Of a DNA stretch of 64,000 nt, positions 22,863 to 34,479 are shown one piece after another. Under the pieces are notes generated by a model that was not told where the DNA came from, made no database searches, and was given only the letters and a program-made list of their open reading frames with translations. The stretch's first letter is position 1. Every line of letters begins with the position of its first letter. The DNA is from Xanthostigma xanthostigma. Lineage: Eukaryota; Arthropoda; Insecta; Raphidioptera; Raphidiidae. Location: contig OY754473.1 in assembly GCA_963575645.1 (NCBI GenBank), positions 434,001 to 498,000 on the forward strand, in the 5' to 3' direction. The translations under genes were made by a program, and so were the position numbers.

Positions 22863-23412
22863 GATTCATTTCCCGATAACGTAAAAGAATTGCTGACACG
22901 AAAGCTTCAATCAAAATAAAAAATGAAGTACACACAAGAGTTACGGAGCTTTACAATTTCCTTGCAATTTTATTCGACAAGGGCAATTATGTCAGAAGAT
23001 TGTGGGAAAATTTGCTTCCACAGCTGTCTACCTTAAGACGTTGGTATACTTGTGGTTGATGGTAAACCAGGGTTTACAAAAGAGGCGTTTCAAGCGATTT
23101 CATTGCATAAAGAGAAAAATTACTTAGTAAACATCGCAATAGATGAGATGGCAACACGGCAGCAGATTATCTACGATTGCACGGAAACAGCGATTATTTT
23201 GCTATCTGACTGTCAAGTTTGAACGCTGTATAACTTACATTGCAGGTTTCGTTTCATTTAAAATGGGACGCAAACTACAATGCGAGCACTGTGTTTCACA
23301 ACTATTTGGGAAAAAAGAGGACTTTAAATTCTCTGATAGAGCATAAAAACAGGGGAGGTTTGAGTTACCCAAATCCTGAAGTAATTAAAATTTGCGAAAA
23401 AACAGAAATATT
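22863..23412 (+). pseudogene. P-type transposase fragment, N and C parts
   Basis: This is a diverged relative of the array P-type fragment: KELLTRKLQ, YTQELRSFTISLQFYS, PGFTKEAFQAI, DEMATRQQ, then YIAGFVSFKMGRKLQCEHC and NRGGLSYPNPEVIKICEKTE. It is cut at GAAATATTTTA by a Tigger-type insertion starting about 23413. Confidence 0.7.
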
Positions 23413-24109
23413 TTATATTCCCAATCTGATTTCGAGGACACGGGAATTACCTACGATCATTTTGTTGAAATATTCTTGAAGTTTAAGTTTCTAAGACGAT
23501 TATACGTTTACAGGTTTTGATATGTTTACAAATGCAAGTTTCTAACATATTGATTAATTATTTTATATAGTAAAATGTGGATAATAAATAGTGTGGTTGT
23601 GTATCATTTATTCTTGCCCTTATAATCAACAATTCCTGTCTTTTCGACTTCTGAGCAATGAGTCATAACAAGCACGTGTTGAAATTAAGTGCTATTGCAA
23701 ATTTCTTCTCCACAGCGGATGAGAGAAGGTTGATTGAGGAGAAAATACAATGGAATTCAACCACGTGAAAAGTTCACAAGTCATCTACAATAATTGGTTT
23801 TGCAAAGCTAGGAATAAAACAATTTCAATATCGGGGTCGCTACTTAAACAAAGAGCACTGAAAGCAGCAAACAGTTTAAATATGGAAACATTCGCAGCTT
23901 CAAACGGATGGCTGGAAAGTTTCTGCCGGCGACACAATATAGCTTTTAAATCAATTTGTGGTGAGTCCGCAGATTAATACGGACAATGTCGAGGACTGGA
24001 AAAGCAAATTACCGTTGATTTTAAGGAATTATTTTCCACGAGACGTATACAATGCTGACGAGAAACAGGTCTTTATTACCAAGTCATGCCAAATAAGACA
24101 TTTGCATTA

Positions 24110-24657
24110 AAAACTGATCCTAATACCTTAATCAAACTATTTAATGCATATGTCAGATCCAAATTGGAATTTGCAAGCCTGATTTGGGATCCCTATTATG
24201 ATATCACCATAAATAATATTGAAAGAGTACAGAGTAAATTTCTTAGATTTCTGACATTTAAAATAGCCGGGATTTATCCCAAATATATGAATTATATTGA
24301 CTTATTACAAATTCACTCTTGTACATCACTTAAAATTCGTAGGGAATTTGCTGCTTGTGCGTTCTTATATGAATTATTACATAATCATATTGACAACCGA
24401 GAGTTTCTAAATATGTTACCTTTTCATATACCTTAATACTTTAGCCGGAATCACCAATTGTTTTATTTACCAACCCCAAGAACCTGTCACTTTGCTAATT
24501 CGCCTCTGTACAAGACGTGTAAATAACATTTGTAGTAGTAGTATAGACATTTTCAACTGCACATTCACTGAACTTAAACTTGCATATAAACGTTCTTGAT
24601 TTTCTGGAATTGGGCTATGCCTGTATGAAAATTACTAAATAAATAAATAAATAAATA
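24110..24657 (+). mobile_element. 5'-truncated LINE fragment inserted in Tigger
   Basis: It encodes LIKLFNAYVRSKLEFASLI-WDPYYD and IERVQSKFLRF, the typical post-RT region of jockey-like reverse transcriptases. It ends in a 3' UTR with an AAAT tandem tail at 24637-24656. The Tigger ORF stops on its left (MPNKTFALK) and resumes on its right (GKKAAKQR), which defines the insertion. Confidence 0.75.
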
Positions 24658-24856
24658 TGCAGGGAAGAAAGCAGCAAAACAACGTTTGACTATTTTACTG
24701 TGTGCAAATATGGAAGGTGAGAAAGAAGATCCAATAATATTTAATAATTGGAAAAGTAAAACTCCTCGCTGTTTTAAGACTAGTCATGTTGACAAATTAC
24801 CCCTAGAATGGGTTTCTAAAAAAAAGGCTTGGATGACAGCAGAAATTGTGACAAGG

Positions 24857-25403
24857 TAGCTGTATAAATTCGACAGTAAAATCAGCTTGAAGTCGGTACC
24901 TTATTATTGTTAGTGATTTACTCCAAAAAAGTTGTTTTGAAGTAATTTTTAAAAAAAAATGGAAACTTTTACATACTTGTTCGATTGTTTTATTTGCTAA
25001 GGCCCATAGCTGCAATATATGGAAATTGGAATACTGAACTTTTTTGAAACTAAGATAAGTATTAGGAAAATTTTTAAATAAACAATCCAAAATAAATACA
25101 ATACTTAGTTTATTTTATCTGTTACGACTGATTTGAGTTACAATCCAATACTTACAGTTTATTTTTTTATTTATGTATTTTTTTTGTTATTTTTGTGTGT
25201 TGGCCTGACTCATGTCATTGGCCACTAGCCGTATTTTGAGTTTTTGTATGTTCTGACTGTTTGTATTATAGATTACAGTTTATTTCATCGCTTACAATAA
25301 ATTTATATAATCTCCAGAGTCGGTTTGGTATACTGATGTTCACGCGGGTGGCCGATAGATGGCTAGCGACGGTAAACTAGCTGTATAAATTCGACAGTAA
25401 AAT
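24857..25403. mobile_element. 495-bp insertion with 26-bp flanking duplication
   Basis: TAGCTGTATAAATTCGACAG plus TAAAAT occurs at 24857-24882 and again at 25378-25403. Removing one copy and the 495 bp between them restores the Tigger reading frame through LYKFDSKMKKQNRK. The insert has no coding content and no terminal inverted repeats that I can see. The long duplication favours target-primed retrotransposition, but the type is unknown. Confidence 0.75.
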
Positions 25404-25950
25404 GAAAAAACAAAATAGAAAAGTGTTTCTTTTCTTGGATAATGCTACATCTCATTCTAGAGTTCCTTTAGAATTTAGATCAAGGAATAATTCAGAATTT
25501 CACAGTGATTTACCGAACGAAATGTTTTTAGACTTTTTAACATTCATATGGATTGCAGCTTCTTGGAAAAAGGTATCTCCTGTTACAGTTCGGAAATGTT
25601 TTTCCATAGCCGGATTCACTAATTTTATCCAAAAAGATACAATTTTTGATGAAGAAGACAAAATACCTCTTGCCCAACTCTTTCCTACAGTTTATAACGA
25701 AATAGTGGATTTAAATGATTCTGCTTCTGTTGATAGTGATGTTCCTACAGAGAGCAATAACTTTTTACTACGGAAATTGTTGAGGAACTGTGCAATAATG
25801 ATGAAGAATGTAACTTTGATGTGGACGAATGTGAAGCTCCAAAATCTAATTAATCTAGTATGAGCGAAGTGTGTGCAAAACAATGAGTTCAAATACTACC
25901 TGGAACGGCGCCGCCTGTTTGCTTTCAAATACGCTGTTTCAGGGGCAAAT

Positions 25951-26656
25951 CCACAGAACAGTAATTGTATAGAATGAGCATAATGATAGTTTGTAGGCAG
26001 ATCTTCTGTCACAAGAAGCGGGGTGCAGGCAGTAACATAGCACCACGTGATATATCAGAGACGTATTCAGGATTTTTTAATAAAAATTATGAGCGCTTTC
26101 GAGTACGTAGTCATCTTCAGATTGATGTTACAAATCTTAAATCAATCAAATCTTAAAACTGAAGATGATAATAATAATAATAACACAATTATAATAATAA
26201 TTGTGATAATGAAATTAATATAATATTTAGTATTAATATATTAGTAATAATTAAATTTATATTATATAATATTATATTATAATAAATGCAAACACAATAC
26301 TCTAATATGAGCCCAGTACGGCTCTGTCTACTGCCATCAAAACTGTCATGGCTACCACTGTAAAATGAGATTTAACATACCTTTATTAAAATAATATTTC
26401 TTAGTGACCTAAAGAAATTTATGTTGGTTTTTTTATTAGAAACTGCTGTACTATCACTCTTACAATTTATAACGGGTGCATCTAACCATTTTTGAAAAGA
26501 ATTTTTAGTTTATTTGTTAAATATTCGGAGCTCTTAACTCTTCAGCTGGTAAATGCAGACTGCCGCATGGACCATAAGCTATGTCAAAAGACGTCAAAAG
26601 GCGATTGACACTATAGAAAGAGATATGCGCCTTCTATACCTATTACTGTTCTGTGG
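25951..26656. repeat. Element with short terminal inverted repeats
   Basis: CCACAGAACAGTAATTGTAT at 25951 is inverted at 26632-26656 (ending ATTACTGTTCTGTGG). The interior is AT-rich with TAA microsatellites near 26168-26215. No target duplication is evident. Confidence 0.5.
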
Positions 26657-26887
26657 GAAAATCAAACAAAGACTTAGAATTAGGTTTATTTTAACTGTTA
26701 GGTGAATAAATTATCTCAGGTAAAAATGTGGGACATTTGAAGGCTTATTTTTGTTAAAGTTACAATATTACGGAAGATATTCATTGTCTTCTAGTACGCC
26801 ATTAGTTTCGTTTCATCTGTCGTGTTTAAAAAATACTAAATTGTGTTGGTTTAGAATATATTTTGTTGGTGGTTGTAAAACTTATTC

Positions 26888-28790
26888 TTTTTTTTGTTGT
26901 GGTTTAAAGTGGTTGAGTAGCCTAAACTGTGAGCCAGGTATTTTAGGTGAAGTTCTAGAGTTAAAAAAAAGAGGTTCAAGATAAACCTTATTTAAATATT
27001 GTGCTTTAGTAATGGGTGCTATGTCCATAAGAAAACAAGCTATATGGGGCAACAACGAGGAAAAATATTTTGGTGATGTCAATTATGGTGGTTTAATTGA
27101 CATTGATTTTGAAATGCCAGCAACAGAGGCACAATTTTTGGAAATTGTAAGCTATACAAATCATTTCAAATGCCCAGTGGCCTACTTCTTAACAAATAAG
27201 GCAGATGCATATTTGCAAACCCAAATTTACAATGGCCTGTTTAAGGAGTTTATATGAAGTTAGTATTACGATTGGTATTACAACAATCTAGGTTGTAACA
27301 TTGAGTATAACAACCTAAAACGGTATTTTGCTCATCCTAGTGAGCACTCAGTTCGAGTGTATTGTATACTAGATATTTGTCACATGTTGAAATTGGCCAG
27401 AAATTGTTTTGCCGAAAAAAATCTAAGTTCCAACTCAGGCAAAATTTATTTCGATTATATCAAAGCACTAGACAATATTCAAACTAAAGAAAGATTAAAG
27501 TTAGCAAATTCAGTAAGTTCGCATCATGTGAACTATAAAAATAAACTTTTCATATTTGATTCTCCGAAGATAGCATAAAGATTGCCGAAACGTCAGACAA
27601 TAAAATGCAATAAAAACCTTCAGTATTTGCTTTGTTTTATCGATCCTATGCCACCAGGATTCTTCCTTTTTAATCTTCCAACATTGAAACAGGATCATCA
27701 TCACTCTAAATTATTAGAGTTATTTTTTCACAATATAAAAATAAAATTATGAACGTACGCCTTGCTGCACAAACAACAAATAGTGGTGTGGCAGATGCTA
27801 TTGAATATCTGCAAAAAAACAATGTTACTGGTTTTGAACAGAGTTATGCCAATGTGGAATTTTTACGTACTATGGACAGAACTTTTGATATTTTGAAATG
27901 TAGAAATCCATTTGGAAAAGGGTATAAGGCGTCTAATTAGGCCAACAACTCAGGAATATATCATAGATATTTTCTCAAAAACGAAGGATTACTTGAAAAC
28001 ATTAAAAACTGACGGCATTCCATTGTTAGAATATATGCGTAAAACATTTGCACTTGGTTTTATATTAACAACGGAAAGTACATTAGGTTTATCTAATGAT
28101 CTTTTCAGTTTAAGTGAAAATCGACTTAGTTACTTTTTAACCTATAAGTACTTCCAAGATCACTTGGAAATATTTTTTTTCTTGTGTTCGACCACGTGCT
28201 GGTTGAAATAACAATCCAAACACCCAGCAGCTGGGTATTAAGACAGTTGCTCTACAGGAATTCGATAACATCAAGTGTCAGTGCATATTGCACTAACCTT
28301 GAAAATTACTGCACTTCTGCATTTGAATTCCGTTCAGAATCTAGGCAAAAGCAAGATGTTTTGGATGAGCCCACAAATACTCATCAAATTGATAATTTAA
28401 TTAAATGTTTAGATGAAAAAAATTAAGTGAATTTCAAGAAAATGTATAATTTTATATTTCTGGATATATAGTTCGTAATCTTCTTAATGCCACTACATGT
28501 GATCATTGTATAGAAATATTATTTTTTTAGAAATATTATTATATAAAGATAGTATCTCTAACCATTCACAAAAGCATAAATCATTTACCAATTTTGCCAC
28601 TCAAGGTGGTCTTATTTATGCTTCTGATGTTGTGTACAAAATTTTACATTTTGCAGAAAAGCAAATTCCACTTTTATTGGAAAGTAAAATTATTTTAGAA
28701 ACCAAAATAAACTTAAAACAACTTATAAATTCGGTTATAAATTATTTTGCTGCAAACATCAATCTTTTTAAACCCAGACACCTTGTAACT
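26888..28790 (+). pseudogene. P-type transposase pseudogene (second subfamily)
   Basis: Segments in order are: NCEPGILGEVLEL, KPYLNIVL, MSIRKQAIWGNNEEKYFGDV, FLEIVSYTNHFKCPVAYFL, ILDICHMLKLARNCFAEKN, HHVNYKNK/MNVRLAAQTTNSGVADAI, FLRTMDRTFDILKCRNPFGK, FALGFILTTESTLGLSNDL, FLTYKYFQDHLEIFF and FATQGGLIYASDVVYKILHF. This order matches P/THAP9-like transposases from the core to the C-terminal domain. A 200-bp insertion (27534-27745) and several frameshifts disable it. It is divergent from the array family. Confidence 0.75.
27546..27733. mobile_element. 188-bp insertion with 12-bp target duplication
   Basis: TATAAAAATAAA flanks it at 27534-27545 and 27734-27745. Excision of the insert plus one duplication rejoins NYKNK with IMNVRLAA in frame in the P-type ORF. 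It contains GATTGCCGAAACGTCAGAC, a motif style common in retroelement 3' ends. It is probably a SINE or a truncated LINE. Confidence 0.8.
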
Positions 28791-28852
28791 GAGGAATTTG
28801 TAGGTGAAGAGTGTCACGAAATTCAAATTATTCGGAAAATACAGTGCAGGTG

Positions 28853-29470
28853 TATAAAGAAACCTTTCCCGGAATTCCTTTACCACCTGAGCCTATATTG
28901 ACAAGATGTGTTACATGGCTTAATTGTGCTGTATTTCTTGCGGATCACTATGAAGGTATTAAGAATGTTACACAATTTGATTCTACAACTTGTCTTGCCA
29001 TTGAAAAATGTCATTAAATTTTTCCGATCCAACAATTCAAAAGAAATTGACGTATATGTAAGGTTCCACTGTACAATTTTGATAAATTAAATGCTGCTAT
29101 CTGTTATGCAACTATTATAGTTACGTAAACTTAACGTACCACAAGATTTGCAGGCGACTATTAAAGAATAAATTTTGATTTTATGATTATTCATTAAACA
29201 GCAACGAATTGAAAGCATTTAATATATTTGTATAAAACGATTTATTATAATTTGAATTATTTTTTGTTGAAAAATTTTTTTTTAAGTTATCACAATTATT
29301 AAAAAAACCTTTACATATATAAAAGCAAATTTTCGAATAATTATTTGGACAGGGAATTAAACAATTAGAAGATCCAAAATTATCATTATCTGATAGTATT
29401 TCCATTATCGACAGTATTCAAGAGAAAATTGCAACCATTAGGGAACCAGTGGGGAACAAAATCAAAGAAT
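28853..29470 (+). pseudogene. hAT transposase C-terminal half, broken
   Basis: IPLPPEPILTRCVTWLNCAV is the conserved segment before the hAT C-terminal region (usual LPPEPVLTRWGTWL). After several frame changes it continues as IKANFR, IKQLEDPKLSLSDSISIID and REPVGNKIKE. The final part is nearly identical to the fragment at 426-850, so the same hAT subfamily is present at two places. The terminal CDVERSFS block is absent here. Confidence 0.65.
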
Positions 29471-29548
29471 TATAATATTGACTTTTTGAAACCAAAAAAA
29501 GATAGGTGTAGTGGGTGCGAGGAGTCCAGATGAAAAGAAAAATCTGGC

Positions 29549-29968
29549 ATGACTGACGAAGAAAAAGTTATCTGGGAGAAACATAGCCAGGGAAAAATGT
29601 CTGCAAAATTTGAACACGACTTGGACAGATCCAGCGAAGATCAGCACACTGCAATAATATGTTTTGATCTTGAAAACGTATTTGCATTGCCACGTTCAAA
29701 TATCTCGTGTTTTTTCTATAGCAGGAAACTTAATACATACAATCTTCCTTCTCATTGCAATTTACAAATGCAAGCATATTGCTGCATCTGGAATGAAGGC
29801 ACACATGGACGACAAGGAAGTGATATCGCTTCCAGGTTAATAAAAATATTACAGCGGGTTATTGTCGATTTTCCACAAATTAAGAGAATAATACTGATTC
29901 GTGCGTCCTTCCAAAATAAAAACTATTATCAGTTTGGCTTTGATAAAATTTGTAAAATCTATACGTAA
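29549..29968 (+). pseudogene. DDE-like transposase fragment, family not named
   Basis: The 139-codon frame has AIICFDLENVFALPRSNIS, FYSRKLNTYNL, CIWNEGTHGRQGSDIAS and IILIRASFQNKNYYQF. I recall a widespread insect transposase-like family with FDL.K.LP.P...YY.R.L...N....W.E....G..EI.S and then SDSCVPQN.N. In this copy the expected SDSC reads IRAS, so an acidic residue appears lost. The frame is otherwise open, but it is truncated at both ends. Confidence 0.45.
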
Positions 29969-29969
29969 G

Positions 29970-30190
29970 CGAACTAATGACATTACATTGGTTAGGGTGG
30001 CTTCTTACGCATCTTTGTCTAAATGATAACAGTGTAGTTCAAGAACGAGACAATAGCAGTTTTGATAAACTTTATAAATTGCGACCATTCCTTGATTATC
30101 TAAAGACTAATTCCCAATCATTCATGCAGCTACACAAGAACATTCCGAAGAAAGTTTCGATAGAACATCTCAAGTTTACGTTCGTTTAAA
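29970..30190 (+). pseudogene. piggyBac transposase fragment
   Basis: CLNDNSVVQERDNSSFDKL then YKLRPFLDYLKTNSQ matches the HFNDNS......YDKL.K.RPFLD.L block near the start of the piggyBac catalytic domain. Only about 60 residues remain. Confidence 0.6.
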
Positions 30191-30520
30191 ACAGGATGCG
30201 GTGCCTTAAAAATATGTTTACAATGCGAGAAACATTTAAAGAATCACTTAGTCATTTCGGGTTTAAATAACATATCTATTAATGCTTTAAAAAATTGATT
30301 TTAAAAGAATTTATTTATTCAGATGTGTTTCAGCGATTGGTTGTGCACAGTTTTGACCACTCCGTACTAGACAACCATAGAGTTTTATTAATAAAAGCAA
30401 TAACAGAAAGGTATTTAAATATTAGAATGATTTATCTGAGTAAAAATAAATTAAATAAATCCACTAGTATAAGACATCACAGCAACAAAATTGTATTATT
30501 TAAAGGCCAATAATTTATAT
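30191..30520 (+). pseudogene. P-type transposase C-terminal fragment
   Basis: CGALKICLQCEKHLKNHL then LVVHSFDHSVLDNHRVLLI and IRHHSNKIVLFKGQ-stop fits the P/THAP9-like C terminus, which ends in R.K..KLILF..Q. Frames shift near 30295. Confidence 0.55.
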
Positions 30521-30723
30521 ACCTAAACATTAAACATATTAAAATAAAATAATATAAGTGTTTTGTTTTTCTTCCCCAACAAATTTATTTTTCCAGAACT
30601 TGTTACTAGTAATAAATATAATATCTGCTATTGGTTTGTATGGTTCCATAATATGATTGTCAGTTACCTAATTTCGTTTTGACAGGTCTTCAGGACGAAA
30701 GAACAACTGATTTTTTATTTTCA

Positions 30724-31600
30724 AAATACATATTAGGATTATGTGCACGAAATTAATTTTGTTTAAAGAACAATAAATCTAGATACCTACCCATATTTGT
30801 TATTTCTTTTTTATTTAGCCCACCCCTTCCTTTGTTTTTAAAAATAATTATTATCATCGTTAAGTGTTCCTAGCACTTCCAAAGCAGAAGCACAGTCATC
30901 TACATCAAGGGATATTGACGAAACTGTAACATTGTCATTTTCATTAGAATATACAAATGTTAAATAAAAAATGTATGTCGCGCAGCACATCTTTTTCGCC
31001 GAACAAAAAGCATCGCGAACATTCACCTACTAAAAGTTCAATGTATAATCAATTACATGTTATGAAAATGCAGTACAGACAAAAGGTGAAACAACTGTAA
31101 CAAACAAAACGACGACACATGAAAACAATTGCTTCATTATCAAATGTCTTGAATAGTTTAAAAAATCAGAATTTATAAAATGGAGAGAACAACTTAGAGG
31201 TTCTGAAAAATATTCCAAGCCCTAATTCTGAAATTTTAAAGCGCCGGTTCTAAGCTTTCTCGAAAGTACAATAACCAATTAAGAAAATTCGCTGTAACAT
31301 TACATTATTATTCACCAGCGGCGTATAAATAAATACGTACTGTTTTCGAGTCATGTCTCCCACACCCGAAAACTATTTCAAACTGGTACAGTTGTGTGGA
31401 CCTTAAATCGGACTTTACCACTGAGGCATTTCGTGCTATTAAATTTCGATTTGAAAATTCTGAGCGACCATTAGTATGCAGTCTATGCTCCGTCGTCGTG
31501 TAGAGTTTGACGGTAAGAAATATCAAGGATATATTGATTTTGGTATAGAATACAATGGTGACTTTAGCTGAAGCGAAAGAATAATATACATGAATGTAAT
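30724..31600 (+). pseudogene. P-type transposase pieces (array-type tail, then N-terminal half)
   Basis: Positions 30724-30858 are nearly identical to the array-unit tail (KLILFKEQ-stop and its 3' flank). After ATTATCATC the sequence instead carries SSTSRDIDETVTLSF, then MKTIASLSNVLNSLKNQN, a coiled-coil-like stretch after the THAP domain. It continues YYSPAAYK, VFESCLPHPKTISNWY, TEAFRAIKFRFENSERP and FDGKKYQGYIDFGIE. It therefore joins two P-type pieces in a C-to-N order, as in the composite elsewhere. Confidence 0.65.
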
Positions 31601-32000
31601 AGCTATATGGACCGTGTTGATCGTGCGGATCAAAATGTAAGCTTATATCGCACAAATATTCGTGGCAAGAAATTGTACTTTTGCATTATTTCTCACTGTT
31701 TAGACTAGATGGTTCAAAACGCGTGGCAGATCCATAAATTACAAAACGGCAAATTGAACCATATGACATTCAGAAGAGCCTTAGTGGATCTTAAAGACTA
31801 GCTCTGAAACAAGAAAAAGAGAGCGGCCATCCAGTTTTGAAAATATTGATTTGCGTTATGATAGAACTGACCATTTCGCAACCTCGCAAGAGAAACAAAC
31901 GCGATGCAGAGTATGCCACAAGAAAGTAGGTAAAGACAAAATCCGTCAAATGTGACGTGGCATTACACGTGGATTGCTTTATTCCGTACCACAGAACATA
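31575..32000 (+). pseudogene. piggyBac transposase C-terminal part
   Basis: MDRVDRADQNVSLYRTNIRG carries the D-aspartate motif (GVD..DQ...Y) of piggyBac transposases. It continues with NAWQIHKLQNGKLNHMTFRR, SSFENIDLRYDRTDHF and the cysteine-rich end CRVCHKKVGKDKIRQMC-CFIPYH. An in-frame stop follows SHCLD and a small frameshift follows FRRALVD. Confidence 0.7.
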
Positions 32001-32037
32001 CATTTTATTTTATTATTTTTGTATCAAAAATCAAAAA

Positions 32038-32330
32038 TTAAGTACACACAAGAGTTACGGAGCATTACACTTTCCTTGCAATTTTATTCGACAAGGGCAA
32101 TTATGTCAGAAGTATGTGGGAAATTTGCTTCCACAGCTGTCCACCTTAAGACGTTGGTATACTTGTGGTTGATGGTAAACCAGGGTTTACAAAAGAGGCG
32201 TTTCAAAGGATTTCATTGCACAAAGAGAAAAAATACTTAGTAAACATCGCAATAGATGAGATGGTAACAAGGCATCAGATTATCTACGATAGCACTAGAA
32301 AACATTTTATGATGGAATAGATTTAGAAAC
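32038..32330 (+). pseudogene. P-type transposase N-terminal fragment (array family)
   Basis: KYTQELRSITLSLQFYSTRA, the segment deleted from array units, PGFTKEAFQ and DEMVTRHQII are close to the diverged copy at 22930-23160. It ends in an FYDGIDLD-like text shared with 40910-40940. Confidence 0.6.
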
Positions 32331-32448
32331 GGAATTGATAAATGTTTTTTTAGATGTTCACAACTTTGAGTTGGCAACACTGCTTTATTTGACAATCCAT
32401 TTAAAAGCTGACAGTCGCTTTTTGTTTAGTTTGGTTTGACATTTCATT

Positions 32449-32890
32449 ATGGATAGACTTACACCGAAGCAACGCTTGCAAATTGTTGAAATTTTTTATC
32501 AAAATAATGGTTCTGTTCGTCATACTTATCGTGCACTTCGTTCATTTTGTGGCGTACATAATCGTCCTTCAGAGCGGCTAATTCGAATAACAATGGATCG
32601 TTTTCGGACCACGTTTACTCTTAATGATAATGTGCATCTCGTGAGACGCCAGACAGTGCGCACAGAAGAAGCTGTAGCCGCTGTACAGGAAAGCATTGAA
32701 GAAGATCCAAATCAATCAATTCGTCGCCGTTCTCAGCAACTGGGGTTGTGTCCTTCCACTTTATAGAAAATTTTACGAAAGGATCTTGGCTTAAAAGCTT
32801 TCAAGATCAACTTGTGCAGGAATTAAAGCCAAACGACCATCGTGTGCGCCGCCAATTCGGCGAATGGGCTGAAGCACAAATTGATATTGA
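32449..32890 (+). pseudogene. Mariner transposase N-terminal domain
   Basis: MDRLTPKQRLQIVEIFYQNN starts a paired HTH DNA-binding domain, followed by RQTVRTEEAVAAVQESIEE and SIRRRSQQLGLCPSTL, then stop. It resumes in frame as KILRKDLGLKAFKI. It complements the C-terminal-only element at 18549 in content, but the two are 13 kb apart. The coding text stops at about 32880, at a junction with piggyBac sequence. Confidence 0.8.
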
Positions 32891-34020
32891 ATTTCCATAC
32901 AAAATTTATCAACGATGTTCCAGATCAACTTGACCTAATATACGAAACTGAATCGCCTCTCGAAACGACAAATATATTTGGAAATAGTTTTGAAAGTAGT
33001 TCTTCACCTTTGGTAGATAACACACGGAATGTATATAATACTAACGAGCCATCACAGCCAAAGTGGAGGAAGAGGGTACCGTATTATAGTAATTTTCCAC
33101 CAATGGGAAATAATGCCCAAAAAAAAGAGAGATGAGCTCACTGAGAAGCTAAAAAATAAATCGCCAACAGAAATTTTTAAAACAATTATCACGGATGAAA
33201 TATTTGAATACATGGTAAATGAAACAAATAAATACGCCGCAACAGCTCATAATAACGTCGATTTAGAGCTCACAAAAGATGAATTGAAAGTTTTTATTGG
33301 AATATTATTATTTTCCTCATATCACATCCTTCCGCAACAAAATATGTATTGGTCTACATCTGAAGACATAATGCAACCATAGTGCAAAATGCAATGACTC
33401 GTACTAGATTCCAAAAAGTAAAATCAATGCTTCACCTAAATGACAATTCTCGAAGAAAACCTCTCGATTGACGAAATGATTGTGAAATATTATGGACACC
33501 ATGACTTGAAGCAATTTATTAGAGGAAACCCCATCAGGTTTGGCTACAAACCTTGGGCTTTGTGTGGAAAAAAGTTTTCATTTCTTTTTAAATTGTGGAA
33601 AATCCGAAATCGAAAACAAAATACCTTTGGGCACAAGTGTAGTTCAAACTCTTCTTACTGTAATTGAAGACACAAATAATAGTCTTGCAATTTTTTTTTT
33701 GATAACTTAATTTTTCAGACTAGGTACCTTCAAATGATTGATTTACGTGATTTAGGTTTTCGTTGTTAGATTTCAAAAGGCAAATTTGCGTTACGTATCT
33801 AAAAAGTTATAATTTGCGGAAAGGATCTGGACGTAGAGTAACTAATTTGCCAGCTGTAAATGTAAATGTGCGATTTGATCAAAATAACCATTTAATTGAA
33901 CGCCGAGATAAACAAAGGAGATGCCAACTTTCAGGTTGCACAGGAAAACCGCGTCCTTTTTGCAGAAAATGTGATTTAACACTTTGTGTCCACTGCTTCA
34001 CCCCATATCATGCGAAATAA
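32881..34020 (+). pseudogene. piggyBac transposase, internally deleted
   Basis: SPTEIFKTIITDEIFEYMVN, DELKVFIGILLFSSYHILP and MYWSTSEDI start the catalytic domain. After stops come LSIDEMIVKYYGHHDLKQFI and IRFGYKPWALCG, then FFFDN, then directly the C-terminal region RRVTNLPAVNVNVRFDQNNH and CQLSGCTGKPRPFCRKCDL-CVHCFTPYH. The part between FDN and the cysteine-rich domain is deleted. GACCCTTAA at 34205-34213 may mark the TTAA-flanked right end. Confidence 0.7.
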
Positions 34021-34479
34021 TAATTATTGAATTATCATTTAGGTACATATAGTTCTTGAATATTCTTTCGGGTCGTGTCCTCATATGAGAACATCGCTTT
34101 TCTGACAAACGTTAGTAGATTTTTTTATATAACCCTATTCCTTATGGTATATTTAACGTGGAGTCCAAATGCGACATATTTTTTCAAAAAAAAAATATAT
34201 ATATATATGTCTGACCCTTAATATCTGAACATCCCTCAGTTTTCTACAATTCGCGAACTCCAAAATGGCCACTATGTTCCATCGGTGTCCTGCTTGTTAC
34301 TATTCAAGCTTACGGAAGTTGTTTCGCAATGATAACATGTAACATTAGTGAAAAACATAGCCTTACCCTAAAACCAAAGAAATTTCTATGTAGATTTTGA
34401 AAAGGTCATTCACATCCACACCGCGCTACTGTGTTTGGCCTAGTGTTGAAACCAACGGTTGCCGATTTCACTTGCATCA

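Larger units (their letters stand above)
23413..25890 (+). pseudogene. Tigger/pogo-type transposase (copy 2), split by two insertions
   Basis: The ORF begins at ATG 23658. It has a CENP-B-like HTH region (SLLKQRALKAANSLN, SNGWLESFCRRHNI, ICGESAD), followed by ILRNYFPRDVYNADE and MPNKTFALK. A LINE fragment interrupts at about 24110-24657, after which GKKAAKQRLTILLCANMEG, SHVDKLPLEWVSKKKAWMT and LYKFDSKMKKQNRKVFLFL-DNATSHS continue on both sides of a second insertion. The C-terminal region reads DLPNEMFLDFLTFIWIAAS and ends in acidic residues. Stops and frameshifts disable it, but the domain order is that of a near-complete Tigger/pogo transposase. Confidence 0.75.

Noticed and set aside
32449-32890. 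Active mariner
   Set aside because: Only the N-terminal domain is present, with an in-frame stop and a junction to piggyBac sequence.
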